In this document: in pieces, positions 1-5,405 of the stretch
How positions within the stretch are numbered: the first letter of the stretch is position 1
Layout: every line of letters starts with the position of its first letter
Source of the DNA: an uncultured Lachnospiraceae bacterium
GTDB taxonomy: Bacteria > Bacillota > Clostridia > Lachnospirales > Lachnospiraceae
DNA length: 5,405 nt
Assembly: GCA_910579325.1 (NCBI GenBank)
Contig: CAJTTU010000155.1
Location: forward strand, 1-5,405
Reading direction: 5' to 3'
Position numbers and translations under genes: made by a program
Notes under the pieces: model-generated
What the model saw: only the letters and a program-made list of their open reading frames with translations
What the model was told of the DNA's origin: nothing
The model's database searches: none

Positions 1-107
1 TGCCGCCGGATTTCTGGGAGCTGGATGAACTGGATGAGTTGGAATTGTATATCAATCATGAGGAACCTGCGCCGGAGGTCGAAGGACAGCTGATCTTTTG
101 CGAGTAA
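1..107 (+). CDS. C-terminal end of an unrecognised protein (partial, 5' end outside window)
   Basis: An open frame runs from base 3 to a TAA stop at 105-107, giving the last 34 residues of a protein that starts upstream of the window. The visible tail begins PPDFWELDELDELELY and ends QLIFCE. It is strongly acidic, with about ten Asp/Glu, no membrane segment and no motif I recognise. The other two plus frames stop within this stretch. A hairpin terminator follows about 60 nt after the stop, as expected at a gene end. The gene converges on the minus-strand transporter/racemase string, so it is a separate transcription unit. Function is unknown. A chance open frame of this length cannot be fully excluded, but the position before a terminator supports a real gene end. 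Confidence 0.55.
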   Translation, partial: PPDFWELDELDELELYINHEEPAPEVEGQLIFCE

Positions 108-165
108 TCATGCGCAATTCCAACAAAACGCATTGCTGACACTTTTTGTCGAATATGACATACGA

Positions 166-209
166 AAAGACCCGGGCAAAACGGTATCTTCCGTTTGGTC
201 CGGGTCTTT
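166..209. terminator. Hairpin terminator between convergent genes
   Basis: The outer arms AAAGACCCGG (166-175) and CCGGGTCTTT (200-209) are perfectly complementary. An inner stem AAACGG (179-184) / CCGTTT (191-196) closes on a 6-nt loop, TATCTT. The three bases between the stems on each side can add a C-G and a G-T pair. Read on the minus strand, the right arm runs into TCTTTTCG; read on the plus strand it ends TCTTTG. Both T-tracts are short, but A/T-rich stem ends on both sides suit a bidirectional terminator. It lies 52 nt after the racemase-family stop (262) and 58 nt after the plus-strand stop (107), so it probably ends both convergent units. Confidence 0.85.
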
Positions 210-261
210 GTTCACAAAATTTATATTGTCCGCTAATGATTCCGGGATACTGAGCTGTGAA

Positions 262-1335
262 TTACCAGATATCCCCGATCGTAAACCCGTTCTGGAACGG
301 ATCGTCCTCATCCAGCACCCATTTGCTGTAGCCGTAAATCCAGCCGCCGCCGCCGACTACGGGCACAATGGCTTTATGTCCGTAAAAATCGTCGATTTCT
401 TCCTTGATGAAACAATCAAACTGAATGCCTAACAGCCCTTCGTTTACAAAAGGATCTCCCACCTTAAGATTGCCCTTTGCGTGTTCAACCGCCATCAAAG
501 CGCAGCAGCCTGTTCCGCAGACGCCCCTGTCCAGCGCTCCTGTCCATGTCTGGGGATTATCAAAATCAACGGGGCCGGTGGCATACCAATTGGAAGTCCT
601 CATATAAGTGCCGGGCGTTACGGGCGGCTGATGCATCACGGAAAGGGTGATGCCAACCCCCGGATAATCCGGATGCTCCACCGGGCACTGCTCGATGGCG
701 GCCGTCGTAATCAAAGACGACAGTTTGGAAATTTCTTTTCCGTTCTCAGGAAGCAATTCCAGCCCGTTCGTCCCATAGTCCTTAAACTGGGTGGAATCGA
801 TTAACGTGAAAAACATGCCGCCCCATGCAATATCTACTTTAACCTTCCCGATATGGGGAACGTCAATTTCCTTGTCAAGATAAACGGCAAAAGCAGGCAC
901 ATTTTCAAACTCAACCTTAACGCACTTTTTCTTCACCAGGTCGCAGTATGCTTTAATGCCGATCACACCTGCGGGAGCCTCCAGATTAAACTCCATAATC
1001 TCATCCGTCATCGGAATCATGCCCGTTTCCAGAAGGGCTGTGGCCACCGCAATCGTATTGCCGCCGGACATCATCGGATACTCTACCTGCTCCATAATGA
1101 TATAGCCGCATTTACAGTCTTCCCTGTTTGAGTTCACCAGAAGATTACAGCAGGTCGCCGGAATTCCCCGGGGTTCCCGGAGCATTAACAGCCGGATCTG
1201 GTCGTCATTTTTTTCCAGCCATTTCATTTTCTCATATACCGTATCCCCCGGAATCGAAGGCACACCGCTTGTCACGACACGCATGGGTTCTCCCTCATGA
1301 AATTCAACCGCATCAAACATTCTTTTAATAGCCAT
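262..1335 (-). CDS. Proline racemase-superfamily enzyme, Ser/Cys active-site type (hydroxyproline epimerase-like)
   Basis: This 357-residue soluble protein belongs to the proline racemase / hydroxyproline epimerase / trans-3-hydroxyproline dehydratase superfamily, cytosolic enzymes that move the alpha-proton of proline-type substrates between two facing acid/base residues. Family marks are RVVTSGVP (19-26), EPRG (54-57), the first catalytic motif MSGGNTI (89-95), FENVPAF (143-149), AWGGMFF (170-176), the second motif DRGVCGTG (269-276) and the C-terminal LDEDDPF (341-347). The first active-site position is Ser90, not the Cys of classical MCGH racemases, and the second is Cys273. That is the Ser/Cys pairing seen in some hydroxyproline epimerase-like subgroups. 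Ser90 and Cys273 are 183 apart against about 170 in characterised members, owing to an insertion around 252-268. The ATG at 1335 has a good ribosome site and lies 31 nt after the upstream transporter, so it is probably last in the operon. Family assignment is firm; reaction and substrate are not. Confidence 0.9.
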   Translation of the reverse strand: MAIKRMFDAVEFHEGEPMRVVTSGVPSIPGDTVYEKMKWLEKNDDQIRLLMLREPRGIPATCCNLLVNSNREDCKCGYIIMEQVEYPMMSGGNTIAVATALLETGMIPMTDEIMEFNLEAPAGVIGIKAYCDLVKKKCVKVEFENVPAFAVYLDKEIDVPHIGKVKVDIAWGGMFFTLIDSTQFKDYGTNGLELLPENGKEISKLSSLITTAAIEQCPVEHPDYPGVGITLSVMHQPPVTPGTYMRTSNWYATGPVDFDNPQTWTGALDRGVCGTGCCALMAVEHAKGNLKVGDPFVNEGLLGIQFDCFIKEEIDDFYGHKAIVPVVGGGGWIYGYSKWVLDEDDPFQNGFTIGDIW

Positions 1336-1340
1336 TTTCT

Positions 1341-1348
1341 CTCCTCCT
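1341..1348 (-). promoter_or_regulatory. Ribosome binding site of the racemase-family gene
   Basis: The minus strand reads AGGAGGAG, 5 nt before the ATG at 1335-1333. This strong SD match fixes the start, which agrees with the family N-terminus. It sits in the 31-nt A/T-rich gap after the upstream transporter gene, with no room for a clear promoter or terminator, so the two genes are probably co-transcribed. Confidence 0.85.
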
Positions 1349-1366
1349 AAATTTAATTGTTATTTT

Positions 1367-2923
1367 TTAATAATCCTCCCCGTCTTTCAGGGTCTTGTCA
1401 TATTCTTTATATTTCGTAAATCCCTTTACCGAAGCGACGCACATAAAGAGCATCAGAATCAGCATCGGCAGCCCGAGAATAATACTGATGGTCTGTACCG
1501 CATTCAGCCCTCCCGAATACAGCAGCGCATAGGCAAGCAGGCTCATCAGAAATCCCCAGAACACCTTCAGCCATACCGGCGCAAAATTATCGCTGGCCGC
1601 CAGATCCTCATCCGTTCCCACACACATATCGGCAATCGTAAGCACCTCCGCCTCCGTCTGGGTTACGATGGAGAAAATCACTGCGATTACTGCTATAACG
1701 AGGATAATCGGCGCCAATGGCAGCTGCTTTAAGTAGGCAAAAAAGGCAATGGAATTTCCATACTCCGCAATCGCTTCCACAACAGCCGTCTGGCCATTCC
1801 TGAGCATATTCATCGCAGACGTTCCGAACACGCCCATCCATGCGATCAGGAACAGACAGGGGGCAAACAGGTTTACGATTACATACTCCCGGATCGTTCT
1901 TCCCTTGGAAAGCTTCACCTGGAACAGGCCGATCATCGGCGCGAAAGCAATCCACCAGCCCCAGTAGAAAATTGTCCAGCCGTTCACCCAGCCGCTTTCA
2001 TATCCCGCCTCGGTATAGAAGGACTGGTTCAGGAAATTATTCAGATATTTTCCTACCGCGCTGACGGTATTATTCAGGCAGGTCAGTGTGCCGCCGGCAA
2101 AAAGGGCGAAAATCAGCAGGAAAATGAAAAGATACATATTTGTGGTACTGATCATGGAAATGCCCTTGTGCAGGCCGGTACAGGCGGCAAGAACGGCAAT
2201 TCCCGCAAAACCAAGGCAGACAATCAGCGCCAAGACATCACGGCTGATGGTCACGCCGGTCATATACTGGATGCCCACCGTCAGCTGGTCGATGGCAAGG
2301 CCGAGGGTCGTGCCAAGTCCGGCTACCAGGCAGAAAATACACACTGCGTTAATAAAATATCTGAACTTTCCGGTGGCCTTATCTCCCATAATCGGAACCA
2401 GAGCGGACGCGATACTGAAAGGCTTTTTGGCGTTCCAGTACATAAAGCTGATACAGATACCCACACTTGTATAGGCGGCATAAGGATGGAGGGTCCAGTG
2501 ATGCAGCACGTATTTCAGCGTATTCTCAAAAGCTTCCGCCGTTCCCCCTTCATAGCCCGCAAATACGGGAGGCGTCTGGTAGAAGGTCAGAGGCTCCGCC
2601 ACGCACCAGTAGCAAAGGCCTGCCGCCATGCCGGAAGTCAGCACAATAGAAAACCATTTAAAAAAGGACATTTCCGGAACGGCATCTTTCCCTCCGATTT
2701 TAATTTTGCCGTATTTGCCAAGGCCTGCCCACAGACAGAACACAATCAGCAGCGTGGCTCCCAGCGTATAAAACCATTTAAAATTAGTTGTAACCCAGGC
2801 CAGCCCCGCATTCACAGCGCCTTCAAGCGCCGTGGGCGCAACCACGCCCACAATCGTAATGAGAACGCATAATATGGCTGGCGGAAAATAAGTCGCCTTG
2901 TTCAGTTTCTTTTGATTCTTCAT
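1367..2923 (-). CDS. BCCT-family transporter, copy 1 (betaine/carnitine/choline-type)
   Basis: This 518-residue inner-membrane carrier of the betaine/carnitine/choline (BCCT) family has about 12 hydrophobic segments between about residues 13 and 497 and only short charged tails. It lacks the long C-terminal osmosensing extension of BetP. The family signature is at 316-343 (WTIFYWGWW, then SKGRTIRE). Against BetP and CaiT recalled from memory, W143, Y148, Y151 and W324 match the aromatic cage for the trimethylammonium group, with Tyr replacing the second cage Trp. F327 falls at BetP W377 / CaiT Y327. The glycine stretch reads GMAAG (98-102). N262 and I331 align with CaiT Arg262 and Met331, the residues that replace sodium there, so this copy looks more BetP-like. 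Position 422 is Gln where BetP has Na2-site Ser468. It lies 77 nt after copy 2 and 31 nt before the racemase-family gene. Family is certain; substrate could be a betaine, carnitine or proline-like compound. Confidence 0.95.
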   Translation of the reverse strand: MKNQKKLNKATYFPPAILCVLITIVGVVAPTALEGAVNAGLAWVTTNFKWFYTLGATLLIVFCLWAGLGKYGKIKIGGKDAVPEMSFFKWFSIVLTSGMAAGLCYWCVAEPLTFYQTPPVFAGYEGGTAEAFENTLKYVLHHWTLHPYAAYTSVGICISFMYWNAKKPFSIASALVPIMGDKATGKFRYFINAVCIFCLVAGLGTTLGLAIDQLTVGIQYMTGVTISRDVLALIVCLGFAGIAVLAACTGLHKGISMISTTNMYLFIFLLIFALFAGGTLTCLNNTVSAVGKYLNNFLNQSFYTEAGYESGWVNGWTIFYWGWWIAFAPMIGLFQVKLSKGRTIREYVIVNLFAPCLFLIAWMGVFGTSAMNMLRNGQTAVVEAIAEYGNSIAFFAYLKQLPLAPIILVIAVIAVIFSIVTQTEAEVLTIADMCVGTDEDLAASDNFAPVWLKVFWGFLMSLLAYALLYSGGLNAVQTISIILGLPMLILMLFMCVASVKGFTKYKEYDKTLKDGEDY

Positions 2924-2932
2924 CAGTCATCA

Positions 2933-2938
2933 CCCCTC
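2933..2938 (-). promoter_or_regulatory. Ribosome binding site of BCCT copy 1
   Basis: The minus strand reads GAGGGG, 9 nt before the ATG at 2923-2921. A second ATG at 2930-2928 is closer but in another frame, so 2923 is the start. The 77-nt gap upstream, to the stop of copy 2, contains an A/T-rich stretch with a TATTAT but no convincing -35 box. I see no terminator in it. Confidence 0.65.
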
Positions 2939-3000
2939 GTATAATATCCACTCTATATGTTCTGTTAGCTGCAGTGCCGGACGGAAATGGGGAATCCGCC

Positions 3001-4590
3001 TCATTCTTCCGCCGCTTTCTCGGCCTTTATTATTTTCTTCTGTTCTTCGGTCAGTGTCAAATCATATTCCAGCCTGTTTGTGGTTGCTTTTACAAAGCCG
3101 GCCGCATTGATCAGCAAAATGACCAGCACGGGAATACCCAGCACCAATACAGAGTGCTGCACCGAATCCAGTCCACCGGACAGCAGCAGGATATAACCCA
3201 TCAGGGCAATCGCCGCACCCCAGAAAACTTTCAGAAACAGGGGGGACTTCTGCTCGCCGATCTCCGTTTCGCCACGGTCTGCCGCCGTCATACCGGCCAT
3301 GGTGTAGACCATGGACTCATTTTGCGTGATAAACGACATAAATATGGCGCCAAACCCCAAAATGGTCAGAATTGATGTCAGCGGCAACTCCTTCAGGTAG
3401 GCGAACAACGCCACTGGGAACCCGAACTCCTGAATGGCCTCCCAAATGGGCGCGCCATTCATCTGCTGATAAATGGCAGAGGATCCGAAGGTGCCGAACC
3501 AGATCACGACAAAACCAATGGGGATGAACATGTTGACCATAACAAATTCCCGGACGGTGCGCCCCTTTGCCAGTTTCATCAGGAACAGGCCGGTCAGCGG
3601 CGCAACGGTCAACCACCAGGCCCAATAGAACAGTGTCCATCCGCCAATCCAGCCGGACTGGAAAGCCGGTTCCAGATAGAAGGACTCCGGGATAAGGATT
3701 TGCAGATACTTACCCACTGCCGTTACCATATTGTTGACCGTAAACTGTGTGCCGCCGAAAACGAAGGCCCAGCCTACCAGTACGATAAACACGATCATAT
3801 TGGCCGACGAAACATATTTGATGGCCTTATGGACGCCGGAGGCCGCGCAGATGATGCCGATCACCGCAATCACCGTGATGATGATGGGCGCCATGATGCT
3901 GTCCGGCAGGGTGTTACCGTAGGCATATTTCAGCCCGGCCTCAATCTGCAGCGTTGCCATGCCCACATTGACCCCCAGGGTCGCCACCATGATATACATG
4001 CACAGCCAGTTGACCAGCTTGCCAGGCAGGCCCTGCTCACCCTTTTCTCCCAACAGTGGGTACAGGCCGGAGGACAGGGAGAACGCCCGCTTGGTATTCC
4101 AATACACGAAGGCAAACCCCAGTCCCGCGCCACAGTAGATCGCATAGGGATGGAACCCCCAGTGGAAAAACACATAGGCCAACGCGGTTTCTGCAGCCTC
4201 CGGACTGCCGGAGGCAATACCGGTAAAGACCGGCATATCGGAGAAGTTCATCAATCCTTCGCCCACACCATAGAACACAACGCCCAGCGCCATGCCGGAG
4301 GTAAAGGTAATAGCAATCCAGGACAGCATGCTCATATTGGGCTTCGCGTCTTTTCCGCCCAGGCGGATCTGCCCCACCTTGCTGAATCCGGCCCACATGC
4401 AGAAAACCAAAAGGACAAACAGGCCGATATCATAGAACCAGCCCAGGTTGTTCGTAACGAACTGAAACAGGACATCAATGAATTTGCCAAACATTTCCGG
4501 CGCAATGACGCCAATAAGGATGACAGCAACCGTCAAAATTGCCGGTACTACAAACTCGTTTTTATCTACCTTCTTAAAGAAATTACCCAT
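3001..4590 (-). CDS. BCCT-family transporter, copy 2 (betaine/carnitine/choline-type)
   Basis: This 529-residue multi-pass membrane carrier is paralogous to the gene immediately downstream. Matching blocks include FVVPAIL near the N-terminus, IRLGGKDAKP (75-84), FHWGFHPYAIY (142-152), GGWTLFYWAWW (316-326) and AKGRTVREF (341-349). By recalled alignment the aromatic cage is W144, Y149, Y152 and W326. The position equivalent to BetP W377 / CaiT Y327 is V329, where copy 1 has Phe. The glycine stretch is GMALG (99-103). The usual family Glu-Pro after it is Glu-Gly here (E111-G112). S262, N264 and T333 are unlike CaiT's Arg262/Met331 replacements, so cation coupling is more likely than CaiT-type exchange. 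The C-terminus ends in a short charged helix (about 511-529), far shorter than BetP's osmosensor. It lies 109 nt after the RidA-like gene. Family is certain; substrate is not known. Confidence 0.95.
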   Translation of the reverse strand: MGNFFKKVDKNEFVVPAILTVAVILIGVIAPEMFGKFIDVLFQFVTNNLGWFYDIGLFVLLVFCMWAGFSKVGQIRLGGKDAKPNMSMLSWIAITFTSGMALGVVFYGVGEGLMNFSDMPVFTGIASGSPEAAETALAYVFFHWGFHPYAIYCGAGLGFAFVYWNTKRAFSLSSGLYPLLGEKGEQGLPGKLVNWLCMYIMVATLGVNVGMATLQIEAGLKYAYGNTLPDSIMAPIIITVIAVIGIICAASGVHKAIKYVSSANMIVFIVLVGWAFVFGGTQFTVNNMVTAVGKYLQILIPESFYLEPAFQSGWIGGWTLFYWAWWLTVAPLTGLFLMKLAKGRTVREFVMVNMFIPIGFVVIWFGTFGSSAIYQQMNGAPIWEAIQEFGFPVALFAYLKELPLTSILTILGFGAIFMSFITQNESMVYTMAGMTAADRGETEIGEQKSPLFLKVFWGAAIALMGYILLLSGGLDSVQHSVLVLGIPVLVILLINAAGFVKATTNRLEYDLTLTEEQKKIIKAEKAAEE

Positions 4591-4595
4591 TTTTA

Positions 4596-4601
4596 CCCCT
4601 T
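4596..4601 (-). promoter_or_regulatory. Ribosome binding site of BCCT copy 2
   Basis: The minus strand reads AAGGGG followed by 5 nt and the ATG at 4590-4588. It overlaps the TAA of a two-codon open frame (ATG GAT TAA) that itself follows an AAAGGA. The main ATG fits the hydrophilic start of related carriers (MGNFFKKVDK), so I keep it. Confidence 0.7.
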
Positions 4602-4621
4602 AATCCATTCGTGATCCTTTG

Positions 4622-4662
4622 GCGGCTTTCTTTATGGCCTCCTAAGCCACAGGATAAGCCGC
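4622..4662 (-). other. Hairpin in the leader of BCCT copy 2
   Basis: The complementary 7-base arms GCGGCTT (4622-4628) and AAGCCGC (4656-4662) enclose 27 nt, inside which TGGC (4635-4638) and GCCA (4646-4649) can form a second small stem. No T-tract follows on the minus strand, so it is not a standard terminator. The enclosed segment holds an AGGAGG on the minus strand (4638-4643) that has no start codon at a useful distance. It could be an mRNA processing or stability element or a chance structure. The rest of this 109-nt gap is A-rich on the minus strand, with no convincing promoter. Confidence 0.4.
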
Positions 4663-4699
4663 AGCTTTTACAAGTTGTTTCGTTTTTTCAAATTTTATT

Positions 4700-4984
4700 T
4701 CAGCAGATATACGCAGCTGCCGCCGCTTCAATCGGTACGCCGCAGGCCAGATCCGCCGCCTGGACGCAGACCCTTGCGATACTCTCTTTTGAACCGCCCG
4801 CCGCTTCCACAACACTGAGCAAATTCCGCAGTGTTAAAAACGTAGCTTCTTTTATTTCATACACAAAGCTGCCATCTTTTTTCTCCGGAATCGCCCCGGA
4901 TGTCAGCAGCAGATTCCCGCATTTCATCCCATGGCAGTAGGGACCCAATGCTGGAGCCAGTTCCTGGCTAAAAATTTTCTCCAT
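4700..4984 (-). CDS. Short RidA/YjgF-family protein, probably with an internal deletion
   Basis: This 94-residue protein has a clear RidA (Rid/YjgF/UK114) N-terminal half: APALGPY (10-16) with the active-site Tyr16, NLLLTSGAIP (24-33) and NLLSVVEAAG (54-63). RidA hydrolyses reactive enamine/imine intermediates to ketoacids and ammonia in the cytosol. Family members are about 128 residues. By recall of E. coli RidA, residues 70-94 align best with its last 25 residues (104-128), with about 11 identities. That puts Arg71 at catalytic Arg105 and Glu86 at Glu120, with the same 15-residue spacing. About 32 residues, roughly the beta-strand and helix between, would then be missing in frame. The alternative, a C-terminal truncation with no gap, gives about 5 identities. 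The ATG at 4984 has an excellent ribosome site. The gene may be a functional short form, a decayed copy or an assembly error. Placed before two carriers and a racemase homologue, it may clear imines from proline-type catabolism. Confidence 0.8.
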   Translation of the reverse strand: MEKIFSQELAPALGPYCHGMKCGNLLLTSGAIPEKKDGSFVYEIKEATFLTLRNLLSVVEAAGGSKESIARVCVQAADLACGVPIEAAAAAYIC

Positions 4985-4991
4985 TCTTTTT

Positions 4992-5003
4992 TCACCTCCT
5001 CCT
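4992..5003 (-). promoter_or_regulatory. Strong ribosome binding site of the RidA-like gene
   Basis: The minus strand reads AGGAGGAGGTGA, a near-perfect anti-16S match, 7 nt before the ATG at 4984-4982. It confirms the start and shows that the short gene still has an intact translation signal, which argues against simple decay. The 72-nt gap up to the YitT stop contains no terminator hairpin and no clear promoter. Confidence 0.85.
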
Positions 5004-5056
5004 AATTACAGTTTCGCAGCTCCCCTCCCGGTGACGGTTCGCTACTGATTGATAGA

Positions 5057-5405
5057 TTATTTCAGGCATTTTCCAAATGTAAAATCCGCATGATAAGACG
5101 TAATCGACGCTTCCGGGTCCAGCTTCTCCACGATATGCTGGATCCGGCTCACATCGCTTTTTTCTGTGAGCAGCGCCACCTTATCCCCGCTTTCAAACAG
5201 AACCCGGCAGGGCTTTCCCCTCGTCCGCATCTGTTCCGACACCTGAGCCGCCTCTTTTGTCATCACAACCGAAAGGGTCTTGACCTTCGGGCCATAGATA
5301 ACTAAATCAATCGCTACGACACAGATATATAAATCGATCACAGAATACAAAAACAGATCCCAGTTTTTTAATACGATGCTCCCACAGGTGATAATAATAA
5401 AATCG
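5057..5405 (-). CDS. YitT-family membrane protein, C-terminal part with DUF2179-like domain (partial)
   Basis: The frame is open from the window edge to a TAA at 5059-5057, giving the last 115 residues; the start lies outside the window. The first 36 or so visible residues are hydrophobic and match the last membrane segments of YitT proteins, including the IDLV motif just before the soluble domain. The remainder resembles DUF2179, with strand SVVMT, a helix (KEAAQVSEQM), then VALLTEKSDVSRIQHIVEKLDPEA, matching the family pattern of a hydrophobic strand, a helix and a Asp-Pro-x-Ala turn. The glycine-rich GRGVT...GxGxYTG loop typical of DUF2179 is shortened and not conserved here (RGKPCRVLFESGD). 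A TTG at 5350 could be read as a start, but the upstream residues are clearly part of the protein. YitT proteins are poorly characterised membrane proteins, so no substrate is assigned. It is 72 nt upstream of the RidA-like gene and may or may not share its transcript. Confidence 0.85.
   Translation of the reverse strand, partial: DFIIITCGSIVLKNWDLFLYSVIDLYICVVAIDLVIYGPKVKTLSVVMTKEAAQVSEQMRTRGKPCRVLFESGDKVALLTEKSDVSRIQHIVEKLDPEASITSYHADFTFGKCLK

Noticed and set aside
133..432. Plus-strand open frame of 99 codons
   Set aside because: It runs through the terminator hairpin and into the 3' end of the racemase-family gene, and its product shows no family features.
2168..2872. Plus-strand open frame of 234 codons antisense to BCCT copy 1
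   Set aside because: It has the same basic, low-complexity composition and no recognisable domain. It is fully covered by the real transporter gene on the other strand.
2928..2930. ATG at 2930 as start of BCCT copy 1
   Set aside because: It is in another reading frame and gives no transporter-like product; the ATG at 2923 is in frame.
3700..4614. Long plus-strand open frame of 304 codons antisense to BCCT copy 2
   Set aside because: It lies almost wholly inside the clearly recognisable carrier gene. Its product is rich in His, Arg, Gln and Asp with no family motif, and no good ribosome site precedes it. It is a shadow of the minus-strand codons.
4670..4710. Possible promoter for BCCT copy 2 (TTGAAA followed by TAAAAG on the minus strand)
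   Set aside because: The spacing is about 15 nt and the -10 match is poor. In an A-rich stretch such matches are expected by chance.
4643..4717. Out-of-frame continuation after the RidA-like stop (24 codons) as a frameshifted C-terminus
   Set aside because: The translated sequence (ending VKAAAYPVA) has no PARxxV or VEIE-type motif, while the in-frame tail already matches the RidA C-terminus. A frameshift is therefore not the best explanation for the short length.
5057..5350. TTG at 5350 as the start of a 97-residue protein
   Set aside because: The frame stays open to the window edge, and the upstream residues continue the YitT membrane segments, so the gene is 5'-truncated by the window, not short.
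1..5405. CRISPR array, insertion sequence, tRNA/rRNA, riboswitch or phage genes
   Set aside because: I saw no regularly spaced repeats, terminal inverted repeats with transposase, cloverleaf or conserved RNA motif, and the longer gaps between genes are too short to hide large elements.

Overview
The window looks like a piece of chromosome from an anaerobic Firmicute, probably a gut-type Clostridia. The basis is strong AGGAGG-type Shine-Dalgarno (SD) sites, moderate base composition, short intergenic gaps, and a YitT/DUF2179 protein next to BCCT transporters. This assignment is an inference; no rRNA or marker gene is present.

Layout. Almost the whole window is one minus-strand gene string, read from right to left. 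It begins with the C-terminal part of a YitT-family membrane protein (5405-5057, cut by the window edge). Next come a short RidA/YjgF-family protein (4984-4700), two BCCT-family transporters in tandem (4590-3001 and 2923-1367), and a proline racemase-superfamily enzyme (1335-262). Gaps between genes are 72, 109, 77 and 31 nt. A hairpin terminator at 166-209 closes the string. It lies between this string and the last 34 codons of an unrecognised plus-strand gene (1-107), so it probably serves both convergent units. I found no rRNA, tRNA, CRISPR array, insertion sequence, integrase or riboswitch.

How the genes may work together. BCCT carriers import quaternary ammonium compounds and, in some members, proline or ectoine. 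Both carriers here keep most of the aromatic cage that holds a trimethylammonium group in BetP and CaiT. Proline racemase-superfamily enzymes epimerise or dehydrate proline and hydroxyprolines. RidA proteins hydrolyse reactive enamines/imines, which are also the products of hydroxyproline dehydration. The simplest reading is an uptake-and-catabolism module for proline or hydroxyproline derivatives, possibly their betaines. The substrate is not proven by the sequence.

Main oddities. The RidA protein is 94 residues instead of about 128, and the shortfall fits an internal in-frame deletion that leaves the catalytic Arg and Glu with their normal 15-residue spacing. The racemase homologue has a Ser/Cys active-site pair, an insertion before the catalytic Cys, and unusual Cys clusters. 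The two carriers differ from each other at a key substrate-site position.
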